Positions 12,217-21,719 of a DNA stretch of 64,000 nucleotides are shown here, one piece after another. The stretch is from Anastrepha obliqua (Eukaryota > Arthropoda > Insecta > Diptera > Tephritidae), in NCBI RefSeq assembly GCF_027943255.1, contig NC_072895.1:46474001-46538000 (forward strand), in the 5' to 3' direction. The notes under the pieces are model-generated. The model was given only the letters and a program-made list of their open reading frames with translations, ran no database searches and had not been told where the DNA came from. Position numbers and translations under genes: made by a program. The stretch's first letter is position 1; the number at the start of each line of letters is the position of its first letter.

Positions 12217-12715
12217 AACTAACGCGAGAGTTAAATACCATCGTAAGGAATTTAATTTAAAGGTTTATCGGGAAATAATATTGGACCAGGATTCCCAAAT
12301 ATTTTAAGATTAAAACAAGACGCGAAAGTGAAATATCATCGTATGGATTTAAATCTAAATATTTATTAGAAAGTAGTATCAAAACAGGGTTGCCAAATAT
12401 TTTTTAAACTAAGAAAAGGCGCCTAATTTCACCTTATATCATCGCAAAAAAATAAATTTAAAGATTTAGTACTATTAGAACAGGGTTGCCAAATATTTTT
12501 ATTTTAGGAAAAGACGCGTAGAGGAAATATCATCGTATGAAATTAAATCTAAATGTCTATTAAAAAGTAGTATTAAAACAGGGTTGCCAAATATTTTTTT
12601 AGTTTAAGAAAAGACGCCTAGGTGAAACATAATCGCATGAAAACAAAGAAGGTTTATAAGGTTTATAAGAGAATAGTATTAGAATAGGGTTGCCAAATAT
12701 GCTTAGTTTAAAAAC
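12217..12715 (+). repeat. Degenerate tandem array, about 95-105 bp unit, five copies
   Basis: Five successive units each contain a GACGC or GGCGC start, an ATATCATCGTATG-like centre, an AAATCTAAAT stretch, and an end reading ACAGGGTTGCCAAATATTTTT. The end phrase occurs near 12385, 12480, 12580 and 12685, with a more diverged version near 12285. Units differ by substitutions and small indels, so the array is old. Single copies of GGGTTGCC also occur near 11045, 14010 and 14427. Confidence 0.75.
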
Positions 12716-12749
12716 GCATAAGTATGTTATTACTATAAAAGTATAGAAA

Positions 12750-13988
12750 ATAATAATGTGGATGGCAATTGAAAATTATTTAAACTGCTATAGCTATGCT
12801 TTAGTAGGAAACACAAAACACCTGGAGGGCAACCACTTAGAGTAACAGAAAGGGTAAAATATCTAGGACTTGTACTAGATAGGAAGCTAAATTGGGGGCT
12901 CACAGTCGCAGACAGAGCACGCAAAGCTATGGCCCCAATGTACTTATTGGAAAAAGTGGCGATTAGAACCCAGAATGATACATTGGCTCTACACAGCAGT
13001 GATGCACTTGAGACGGGGGTGTACATAAAAAAACTTGACAAGTTTCAAAGACTAGCATCTGTTCTGATAACCGGTGCCATGTCAACCACAGCATCGAAAG
13101 CACTATATGTGATATTAAATTTCCTTCTTGTAGACCTGCAGGCAAAGTACAGGGTGAGCGGAGGTGTATATTCCGAACATCTGGGGATCTCCTTCAGTTT
13201 TCGGCTCCCCGACTACTGTAGTGTCTTTCAGGCAGAACTGATGACAATAATAAAAGCCGCGACACTGATACAGTGTGATGCGATATCCGGAAATGTTATC
13301 TACATTTTCACTGATAGCCAAGCGACGATAAAATCCCTCACAAAACAGTCGACAACCTCCAAGGTAGCCATGAAATGCCGCACATCTCTTAACGACAGGG
13401 CTGAGTCGTTTCACTTAAAGTTAACATGGGTTCCTGGCCATCGCGACATTGAGCGTAACTGTAGAGTCGATAAACTAGCGAAACTCGGCTCCAAATTGAC
13501 CGATGAGTACATATTTGCATTCTTTTGCAAGCATGTAAGCTGCTTATCTTTGAGGAAATTGTAAGAACAGCGAAGTATAGATGGTGCAACGAAACCAGAT
13601 GCAGAATCGCCCGGCAACTGTGTCCAACTCTCAATGCTAAACGCACAGAATTTCTGCTAAGACGAGATAAGCACAGTCTTAGCACACGGATTTCTGTCAT
13701 AACGGGGCACTGTCTAATAGGTAGACACGCCCAAAGGATGGGTGTAGAAGTTGTCTAGATGAGGACGAGGAAGAGACAATCTCGCACCTACTGTGCCACT
13801 GTCCTGCTCTATCCAGACGCATGTTTACTATTCTGGGTAAACAATTTTTGAATGAATTGGAAGATCTCAGTTCTATAGAAATCAAAGAAATTCTAAAATT
13901 TTTGAAAAGCACACATTGGTTTTAGGAGAGACAGGGACAAGCCTGAGTGTGTCCTACAGGACAACCGCTTCAACCTAACCTAACCTAG
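12750..13988 (+). pseudogene. LINE (I/LOA-type) 3' half: RT end, RNase H and zinc motif
   Basis: The plus strand begins in the last part of a reverse transcriptase domain (SRKHKTPGGQPLRVTERVKY, then LGLVLDRKLNW near 12865), continues through the thumb and linker (KKLDKFQRLASVLITGAMS near 13035), then RNase H: FRLPDYCSVFQAE near 13200, IFTDSQATIKSL near 13310, LTWVPGHRDIERNCRVDKLA near 13425. It ends after a frameshift at about 13560 with ISVITGHCLIGRHAQRMG and HLLCHCPALSRR. A CAACCTAACCTAACC tail closes it near 13988. The first RNase H Asp (TDGS) is absent: sequence jumps from DLQAK to GGVYSE, an internal deletion. The copy is 5'-truncated and inactive. Confidence 0.82.
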
Positions 13989-15334
13989 CTATGGTTTGCG
14001 CGGGTATAGGGTTGCCAATCACTTATCAGACTTCAAAATTAGTTATTGAATTTATAAAAATGCCGCTTTAAAAAACCATTAAACGTTATGCCAAATTTCA
14101 CGTCTACCCTTTTCTCGCTTAATATAAAAGATGTTGTTTTTGTTGCTTGTAATATGAACTTGTTTCTCTTAAGACACTTGTGTAAACTGTGCATGTAAAA
14201 CTATTTTCTCTAAAATACAATAAAAAATAAAAGCAAAATTATTGTGCGTTTATAATTATGCAACGGGGTGTAGGTATACTAAATATAGATTAAATACGAT
14301 TATAGCAGAAACAAATTAATTTTTTATGTTGTGCTTTTAAAATATTTTATTAATAATATTATTAGAGTTCCCCCAATGGCACACGAGAGAACTCACAAAT
14401 ATGTTTGGTTAGCAAAAAATTGAATAGGGTTGCCATATAACTTGTGTTATTAAATATATCTATCTATACTCGTATATTTAAATAGCAATACAAACTTGGC
14501 GTCAACTGCAATATACGTAATCTGATAAGATAACAGAAATACGATTTAGCATTGCACAGATCCCCTAATTTTGTTTGGTGCCAGATTAGCACCTTGTTGA
14601 ATTCATTGATTAGGAGACGCTAAATTATTGTCAAACTAAATTCTAGTTCTTACACTAGACTGTCTAATCACTAGCACACACTTTCACAGCACGTCTACAA
14701 CTATATCGTATTGAAACCCCCTGTTCATATATGTCTACTGGAAATGCAATAAAATACATCCATAAAAGCCACGCTTGCAATTCTCTTTATTTTTTGTTTG
14801 TCATTCTGGTCCTATATAGATGGTGATCCATATGTATGTGTGTATGACAAAATGCAATTAAAATTGATAATGAAGTAAAAATATTAAATATGTAGGTAAT
14901 TGATATATGAATGTATGTAGTAAAAAATTAGCCGGCTTTTTAAAGGCGGAAGCATATTAGTAACACTGTGTGCACGAAAAATGTGTACGGTGTGAGAATA
15001 ACCAGGCTTGAATAAGATGAGTGTTACAAAGTGCTATAGTAGAGGTTTAAGACAAAACTTTTTATTTTCTTCTTATACTAAAATTTTGTTTTTGTAAGGT
15101 AAAGTATCAGCAACAACTATTGCCTAAAAATTGTTTAGATATTTTACTTACCAATGCAATGTGGAAACTATATGTAAGGGCAGGCGCTAGGCGTCGGTAA
15201 TGTGCATACAAATTCTATATATTGTATTATTCACTTTAAAATTAAATGAATGAAATCAAGCAGTGTGCTCATGTGTATGTTTGTACATATGTCCAATAAT
15301 GAGAGTTGCTCTACTCAAAAATTTTACACTTGGC
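13989..15334. other. Gene-free stretch before the RTE insertion
   Basis: AT-rich DNA; no coding potential, repeat boundary or RNA gene that I can support. Confidence 0.4.
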
Positions 15335-15555
15335 GGTAAAAGGATCTTTACCATGACAGTATACGAGTATTCTAGTGTTTCCATTTGTTTGTCGCATTGT
15401 GTGCAATGGGTTTTCCACCTTTCCTTTCACCCTATTTCATAATTCATTTTCTTTTATTTTTGTGTTTTAATATTAGTTTTACTTTTATTATATATTTGCT
15501 TTTCTCATATTTTTTATTTTATTTCAATTTACTTAATTTGATTTTTTTATTGTTG
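15335..15555 (+). repeat. 221-bp direct repeat, left copy (putative target-site duplication)
   Basis: The segment from GGTAAAAGGATCTTTACC to TTTTTTTATTGTTG recurs in the same orientation at 18413-18633 and appears identical by eye. The two copies lie exactly at the two edges of the RTE-like LINE. The open frames that cross both copies translate to the same protein for as long as the repeat lasts. Confidence 0.85.
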
Positions 15556-18412
15556 ACATCACTGCCATCCAAGAGATGCGATGGACGGGGCAAGGTAAGA
15601 AAACCATAGGACCTTGCGACGTCTACTACAGCTGCCATGTAAAGGAGCGCAAATTCGGTGTCGGATTTGTTGTGGGAGAGAGACTTCGTCGCCAAGTACT
15701 GTCGTTCACTCCGGTGGACGAGCGTCTCGCAACAATCCGCATCAAAGCCCGTTTTTTCAACATATCGCTAATTTGCGCCCACGCCCCGACGGAAGAGAAG
15801 GACGATGCGACCAAAGATTCCTTCTATGAGCGCCTGGAACGTTCCTATGAGCGCTGCCCCCGCCACGACATAATAGTCGTGCTTGGCGACTTCAACGCCA
15901 GGGTGGGCAAGGAGGGAATTTTTGGTCCCACAGTCGGAAAATTCAGCCTGCACAACGAAACATCCGGTAACGGACAGAGGCTGATCGACTTCGCCGGGGC
16001 CCGAAACATGGTAGTCTGCAGCACCAGATTCCAGCATAAAAAGATACACCAAGCTACCTGGCTGTCTCCTGATCGAAAAACGCGAAACCAGATCGATCAT
16101 GTTGTGATAGATGGAAGACACGCTTCTAGTGTATTAGATGTACGCACGATCCGAGGACCCAACATCGACTCGGATCATTACCTTGTTGCAGCCAAGCTGC
16201 GCACCCGCCTCTGTGCAGCAAAAAACGTACATCTACCTACGCAAAGAATGTTCGACATCGAAAAGCTGCAATCACAACAGACAGCCAGAAGATTCGCCAC
16301 TCGACTCTCACTCCTGCTCTCCGAAAGCACTGCCCAACAAATCGGCATGCGCGAGCAATGGAGCAACATTTCTCGTTCCCTACGTACCGCCGCCGAAGAA
16401 GAAATCGGATTCCGGCGAGCCCGAAAAAACAATTGGTACGACGAGGAATGTCATGCTGCCGCAGAAAGAAAAGATGCCGCTTATAGAGCCACGCTGCGAT
16501 CGGGCGCAACGCGAGCCATGTGGGATCGCTACAGAGAGCTGAAAAAGGAAGAGAGACGTATTATCCGAAAGAAGAAACGAGAGGCCGAAATACGTGAGTG
16601 CGAAGAGCTTGAGATGCTGGCCAACAGGAACAACGCCCGAAAATTCTACCAGAAAGTTCGGCGGCTTACAGAAGGTTTCAAGACCGGGGCGTTTTCCTGT
16701 AAGAACAAAGACGGCGAACTGGTGACTGACGTACAGAGCAATCTTAGATTATGGAGGGAACACTTCTCGAACCTATTAAACAGTGACAACTGCGCATGTC
16801 ACCGAGAAAGTGAAGATCCCGATACCCCAATCGTTGACGACGGAATTGTCGTTCCGCTACCCGACCATGACGAGGTGAGAATAGCAATATCACGGCTAAA
16901 GAACAACAAAGCCGCGGGCGCCGACGGACTGCCGGCTGAGCTATTCAAACATGGCGGCGAGGAGCTGGTAAGGTGCATGCATCAGCTCCTATGCATAATA
17001 TGGTCGGATGAAAGCATGCCTGCCGATTGGAATTTAAGTGTGCTCTGCCCAATCCATAAGAAGGGTGATCCTGCAATTTGTGCCAATTACCGCGGGATTA
17101 GTCTTCTAAATATCGCCTATAAGGTTCTAGCGAGCGTATTGTGTGAAAGGCTGAAGCCCACCGTCAACCAACTGATTGGACCTTATCAGTGTGGCTTCAG
17201 ACCTGGAAAGTCCACCATCGACCAAATATTCTCAATACGCCAAATCTTGGAAAAGACCCATGAAAGGAGAATCGACACACACCATCTTTTCGTCGACTTC
17301 AAAGCTGCATTCGACAGTACGGAAAGGAGTTACCTGTATGCCGCGATGTCTGAATTTGGTATCCCCGCAAAACTAATACGGCTATGCAAGATGACGTTGC
17401 TCAACACCAGCAGCGCCGTCAGAATTGGGAAGGACCTCTCCGAGCCGTTTGATACCAAACGAGGTTTCAGACAGGGTGACTCGCTGTCGTGTGACTTCTT
17501 TAACCTGATGTTGGAGAGCATTGTACGAGCCGCAGAACTTAATCGCTCAGGCACAATATTTTATAAGAGCGTACAATTATTGGCGTATGCCGATGATATT
17601 GACATCATTGGCATTAACAACCGCGCTGTTAGTTCTGCCTTCTCCAAACTGGATAAAGAGGCAAAGCGAATGGGTCTGGTGGTGAACGAGGACAAAACGA
17701 AGTACCTCCTGTCTTCAAACAAACAGTCGGCGCACTCGCGTATCGGCACCCACGTCACTGTTGACAGTTATAATTTTGAGGTTGTAAAGGACTTCGTCTA
17801 TTTAGGAACCAGCATTAACACCGATAACAATGTCAGCCTTGAAATCCAACGTAGAATCTCTCTTGCCAACAAGTGCTACTTTGGACTAAGTAGGCAACTG
17901 AGCAGTAAAGTCCTCTCTCGACGAACAAAACTAACACTCTACAAGACTCTCATCATGCCCGTCCTAACGTATGGCGCAGAAGCTTGGACGATGACAACAT
18001 CCGATGAAGCGACGCTTGGAGTGTTCGAGAGAAAGATTCTGCGTAAGATTTTTGGACCTTTGCACGTTGGCAACGGCGAATATCGCAGACTATGGAACGA
18101 TGAGCTGTATGAGCTTTACGACGACATAGACATAGCGCAGCGAATAAAGATCCAGCGGCTACGTTGGCTGGGTCATGTCGTCCGAATGGATACAAACGCT
18201 CCGGCTTTGAAAGTATTCGATGCGGTACCAGCTGGTGGTAGCAGAGGAAGAGGGCGGCCTCCTCTGCGTTGGAAAGATCAGGTGGAGAAGGACTTGGCTT
18301 CACTTGGTGTGTCCAACTGGCGCCGGTTAGCACGAGAAAGAAACGACTGGCGCGCTTTGTTAAACTCGGCCAAAATCGCGTAAGCGGTTATAGCGCCAAT
18401 TAAGAAGAAGAA
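15556..18412 (+). mobile_element. RTE-like non-LTR retrotransposon, 5'-truncated, recent
   Basis: The 2857-bp insertion starts abruptly inside the endonuclease domain at the codons for DITAIQEMRW and ends 29 bp after the stop codon in ATTAAGAAGAAGAA, a short tandem tail as in RTE-clade elements. It is flanked by 221-bp direct repeats. The missing part is the element's 5' end with the first endonuclease motif, as expected from incomplete reverse transcription. Two further copies of the family are in this window (46383-47482 minus, 59565-59948 plus). Confidence 0.88.
15576..18383 (+). CDS. RTE-like endonuclease/reverse transcriptase, N-terminally truncated
   Basis: One uninterrupted 935-codon frame. 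It is open back to 15556, giving DITAIQEMRWTG, the endonuclease motif with a catalytic Glu, so the ATG at 15576 is internal rather than the true start. The apurinic-type endonuclease follows (VVLGDFNARVG near residue 107, NQIDHVVIDGR near 172, NIDSDHYLVAA near 197 with the catalytic His). Residues 260-420 form a charged linker. The reverse transcriptase covers about 430-730: NNKAAGADGLPAELF, NYRGISLLNIAYKVL, FVDFKAAFDST, GFRQGDSLSCDFF and the catalytic LLAYADDIDIIG. The C-terminus includes LRWLGHVVRMD and GRGRPPLRWKDQ. The role is target-primed reverse transcription in the nucleus. No stops or frameshifts were seen, but lacking the endonuclease N-terminus it is unlikely to be mobile. Confidence 0.88.
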   Translation: MRWTGQGKKTIGPCDVYYSCHVKERKFGVGFVVGERLRRQVLSFTPVDERLATIRIKARFFNISLICAHAPTEEKDDATKDSFYERLERSYERCPRHDIIVVLGDFNARVGKEGIFGPTVGKFSLHNETSGNGQRLIDFAGARNMVVCSTRFQHKKIHQATWLSPDRKTRNQIDHVVIDGRHASSVLDVRTIRGPNIDSDHYLVAAKLRTRLCAAKNVHLPTQRMFDIEKLQSQQTARRFATRLSLLLSESTAQQIGMREQWSNISRSLRTAAEEEIGFRRARKNNWYDEECHAAAERKDAAYRATLRSGATRAMWDRYRELKKEERRIIRKKKREAEIRECEELEMLANRNNARKFYQKVRRLTEGFKTGAFSCKNKDGELVTDVQSNLRLWREHFSNLLNSDNCACHRESEDPDTPIVDDGIVVPLPDHDEVRIAISRLKNNKAAGADGLPAELFKHGGEELVRCMHQLLCIIWSDESMPADWNLSVLCPIHKKGDPAICANYRGISLLNIAYKVLASVLCERLKPTVNQLIGPYQCGFRPGKSTIDQIFSIRQILEKTHERRIDTHHLFVDFKAAFDSTERSYLYAAMSEFGIPAKLIRLCKMTLLNTSSAVRIGKDLSEPFDTKRGFRQGDSLSCDFFNLMLESIVRAAELNRSGTIFYKSVQLLAYADDIDIIGINNRAVSSAFSKLDKEAKRMGLVVNEDKTKYLLSSNKQSAHSRIGTHVTVDSYNFEVVKDFVYLGTSINTDNNVSLEIQRRISLANKCYFGLSRQLSSKVLSRRTKLTLYKTLIMPVLTYGAEAWTMTTSDEATLGVFERKILRKIFGPLHVGNGEYRRLWNDELYELYDDIDIAQRIKIQRLRWLGHVVRMDTNAPALKVFDAVPAGGSRGRGRPPLRWKDQVEKDLASLGVSNWRRLARERNDWRALLNSAKIA

Positions 18413-18633
18413 GGTAAAAGGATCTTTACCATGACAGTATACGAGTATTCTAGTGTTTCCATTTGTTTGTCGCATTGTGTGCAATGGGTTTTCCACCTTT
18501 CCTTTCACCCTATTTCATAATTCATTTTCTTTTATTTTTGTGTTTTAATATTAGTTTTACTTTTATTATATATTTGCTTTTCTCATATTTTTTATTTTAT
18601 TTCAATTTACTTAATTTGATTTTTTTATTGTTG
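18413..18633 (+). repeat. 221-bp direct repeat, right copy
   Basis: Second copy of 15335-15555 at an offset of exactly 3078 bp. After it the genomic T-rich sequence continues (CTTTTATTTTTATT), whereas after the left copy the LINE begins (ACATCACTGCC). This is the arrangement expected of a target-site duplication. Confidence 0.85.
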
Positions 18634-19085
18634 CTTTTATTTTTATTTTATATAATATAATTTGGTTTAATTCTACTTTTTTTATTTAATTTTAATTTAT
18701 CTTAATACATTTTTGTTCTTTTTGTTTTATTTTACTAATTTTTTTATTTTTTAAAATAAATATTTTTAAACTTTGTGGAACAACATCTAGACGCACGCCA
18801 ATAAATAGGAGGAGGAGCTCGGCCAAACACCCAAAATGGTGTACGCACCAATTATATATATATATATTTTTAAAATTAATGAAAAAAAAACTATTTTTAT
18901 TTTCTTACATTTGACTAAATTTTTTTCATTTTCTATTTTTTTTATTACTTTTTTTTTTTATTTGTTTTTTTTTTTTATTGTTTATATTTTTTTATTCTAT
19001 TGTTTTTAGTTTTGTTTTACTTTATTTTGTTTGTATTTAATATTATTTAATTCAACTTTTTTATTTTATTAAATGTTTGTTGTTT
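18634..19085 (+). repeat. T-rich low-complexity DNA with a SINE tail fragment
   Basis: Strongly strand-asymmetric TTTTATTTT sequence. Embedded at about 18775-18872 is the 3' third of the tRNA-derived SINE: TGTGGAACAACATC, GAGGAGCTCGGCCAAACACCC and a (TA)n tail. The same T-rich sequence type continues at 20297-21150 and 21720-22070. Confidence 0.7.
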
Positions 19086-19104
19086 AATTTCAATATTATG
19101 CTTT

Positions 19105-20137
19105 GCGCCACTTATCGCCAAGCTTTCCAGGAACTAAATCTTCTTGAGAACGTTGCATATTGGGACACTGCACATTGAAGACATATGTTTAACAATCGCT
19201 AACAAGGCACTGGTGCAACTGGGAATGCCTGCTTCAAACCGACCTGCAAGCAACCTTTTCGATCGTGAATTGCAACGAGAAACACACTATGATTCTGACA
19301 AACTGGGGACATTCGTTAGAACAAATCTTCCGCAGTTGATTCCAGAACAACGCATTGCGTTTGACAGAATTATGAGTGCAATCACAGATCAAAGCGGTGG
19401 ACTGCTTTTATACATAGATGCGCCCGGTGGTACAGGCAAGACTTTTCTTCTTTCACTAATTTTGGCAAGCATGCGATCACAAAATAATATTGCACTGGCT
19501 ATTGCATCATCTGGAATTGCGGCAACTCTTTTGGATTTTTAGATGGGGGCCGAAGAAGGTGAAGACGTACTGTTGCCACGTATCCCAATGATCGCGTCTG
19601 ATATGCCATTTGAATTCAAACGTTTACAGCTCCCAGTGCGACTCGCTTTCGCAACGACTATTAACACTTTATCGACCGGTTGTGGTTGAGGCTGCCACTC
19701 AGTAAGTATTTTGGTAGTTATTTGAGCGTCTAAGCAAAACTCTTCATCTGCACTTTCTTTATCCATTAGAAACGGTAAAAAACTATTATAATTGATAAAA
19801 AAATTGGAGAGGAAAGCTGCAAATAATTAACGACGTTGGCGCTGCGTAGTTATAAAAAGAGCAACCCACTGACAAAAACCGTCGATAACCAAAAGCCGAT
19901 TAATAGGCTACCGGTCAATAAGCGCTAGCAATCGAAAAGCCTATAACCGGTCGATAAAGTGTTAACAAAGCACGAGGACAATCGTTCCAAGTGCTTGGAT
20001 TAATTTTGGAGAATCCATGCTTCTCACATGGACAACTCTATGTGGCTTGCTCACGTGTCGGAAAACCTTCTGATTTATTCGTCTACGCACCAGATGGAAA
20101 AACAAGAAAAATTGTGTATCCCACAGCACTGCAATAA
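19105..20137 (+). pseudogene. Helitron PIF1-like helicase, deleted and interrupted
   Basis: Three helicase pieces are legible. The first runs from about 19170 to the stop at 19540: LTIANKALVQLGMPASNRPA, LIPEQRIAFDRIM, then the Walker A loop DAPGGTGKTFLLSLILASM and IASSGIAATLL. The next block of the family (Walker B and following motifs) is missing. The second piece, 19543-19661, gives DVLLPRIPMIASDMPF and LQLPVRLAFATTIN. The third, after the MITE, gives ARGQSFQVLGLIL, GQLYVACSRVGKP and a stop at 20135-20137. Reading across the MITE with one TTAA removed restores the phase, so the helicase was still in frame at that point when the MITE landed. Helicase activity in rolling-circle transposition is family knowledge. 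Confidence 0.78.
19665..19961. mobile_element. TTAA-flanked MITE nested in the Helitron
   Basis: The 297-bp insert has inverted ends CACTTTATCGACCGGTTGTG and the complement of ATAACCGGTCGATAAAGTG. TTAA lies on each side (19661-19664 and 19962-19965), whereas the uninterrupted helicase needs only one. TTAA duplication is the signature of piggyBac-type and a few other superfamilies, but the termini do not start with the usual CCC. On the minus strand a short frame starts at an ATG near 19766 (MDKESADEEFCLDAQ) and runs out through the terminal repeat. It could be the 5' end of the parent transposase gene. Confidence 0.72.
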
Positions 20138-20296
20138 ACATCGAATTGAAACTAAACTTTCTAATGTCACAATTTTTTCGAAATAAACAATGGTTTAGAA
20201 AGAATTGAATATTTGTGTACTAATTTTTCTTTAAAGTTATTTTCCTTAAATTTATTTTAGTTGTTGGTGTAGCAACGCGCGCCGGGCACAGCTAAT

Positions 20297-21150
20297 TTAT
20301 TTAAAAAAATAATAATTTTTTCATTGAGTTTTATTACTCTATTTTTATTATTTAATACTTTTTAATTTCCAGTCTTTTATATTTTGTATTCTATTTTTTT
20401 TAATTTTTATTTACGTATTTTTTTATTTTATTCCAATTTATTTTGCTTTTATTTTTACTTTATATTACTTTACTTAAATTTTTATTTTATTTTATTAAAG
20501 TTTTGTTGTTTTTGTTTTTTTTTTATATAATTTCTTTTATTTTCTTAATATTTTAATATTAAAATTTTTTTTTTGAATATCTAACATTTAAAATATATAC
20601 TTTTTAAATTAAAATGTGTATATACTTTTCTATTTTATTTATTTATACAATTTTTTTATTTTTTGAAATTGTTTTATTACTTTATTTTTATTATTTAATC
20701 CTTTTTTAATTTTCAGTTTTTTGTATATTTTTATCTTTTTTTTATTTAAATTTTTTTATTTCAATTTATTTTGCTTTGTTTCTATTTTTATTTTATACAA
20801 TTTAATACAATTTCTTGTTTTTTTTTATTAAATTTTTTTTTGATTTTGTTTTATTGTATTTAGTTTCTTTTATTTTGTTAAATATTAAATATTCAAAACA
20901 TTTTTTATTTAAATAACTGAAATATCTTTTAAATATTTAACACAAAAATACTTTTTAACTTAATAAATATTATTAATTTTTTTTAATTTGATTAATTTTT
21001 TTATTTTGTTTTTATTACTATCTATTTATTTTTTTAATATCAATTTTGTTTGTGTTTTCATTTTGCTCTATTTTATTTTTGCTTTTATTTTATTGCTTAA
21101 TTAAATTAAATTTTATTTTTTTAAATGTTTTTTTTTTATTTCTTTTAATT
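20297..21150 (+). repeat. T-rich low-complexity DNA
   Basis: Long TTTTATTTTATT-like sequence with very few G or C bases on the plus strand and no internal period that stays constant. No gene is supported. Confidence 0.7.
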
Positions 21151-21159
21151 TTTTAATAT

Positions 21160-21690
21160 TTGATAGCAGCAAAATTTGCCACCAAGTCGCCGTTACACAC
21201 AATTTACAGCTTTAACAAGGTCGACCTAAAAAACGCAACCAACAAAGCAAATCGACAACAAATGTTAAAACGATGGCAAAACATAAACCATTATTATAAA
21301 TGCTTTCATCCAAGCTTCATCCCTCTAATCTTCCCAGCAACAACCACAACCCGTTTTCGGCTTGGACATACACGCCTGACCCACAGCAACCTCTTTCAAA
21401 ACAGCAACCCACAAAACCACGTTTGTCAATTCGGCAACGAAGGGATACTTTCTATCAAACACACAAATTGTGAAGCATTACATTCAATAAGGCAACCAAG
21501 TCACACAATAGAAGAACTCCTGTCCGAAGTAAACGCAGAAAACATTACAAGATTTATACACTTTATTCACAAAATAATTTGTACTTTGAAATATAAAATG
21601 TAAATATTTATGATACGTAAAGCTGATGGCCTAGTCGCTAATGCTTTTAAAATCATTGTGATTGTAATTCATTACTTCTCCAATTTTGAA
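21160..21690 (+). pseudogene. Jockey-type LINE C-terminal fragment
   Basis: A 147-codon frame (to 21603) matches the extreme C-terminus of Jockey-group LINE proteins: FRLGHTRLTHSNLFQNSNP, then CQFGNEGILSIKHTNCEAL and a helical end with IEELLSEVNAENITRFIHFI. The usual Cys-Cys-His-Cys knuckle is damaged (CQFG in place of CxxC), and the segment after KH appears shortened. The 3' untranslated part ends in GCTGATGGCCTAGTCGCTAATGC and an A-run near 21690. The reverse transcriptase is absent. The copy is inserted in T-rich DNA. Confidence 0.65.
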
Positions 21691-21719
21691 ATAAAAAAAA
21701 AATTTTGTTTCACTCGATT

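Larger units (their letters stand above)
19090..20296 (+). mobile_element. Helitron remnant with helicase and 3' terminus
   Basis: The segment encodes parts of a PIF1-type helicase of the RepHel protein and ends in GCGCGCCGGGCACAGCTAAT followed by T. A GC-rich end closing in CTRR before a host T is the hallmark of a Helitron 3' end. The Rep nuclease and the 5' TC end are absent. Internal deletions have removed parts of the helicase, and a 297-bp MITE has inserted into it. Confidence 0.75.

Noticed and set aside
15385..15609. 74-codon hydrophobic frame, repeated at 18463-18660
   Set aside because: It lies in the 221-bp direct repeat and T-rich DNA; the hydrophobic product is a by-product of T-rich sequence.
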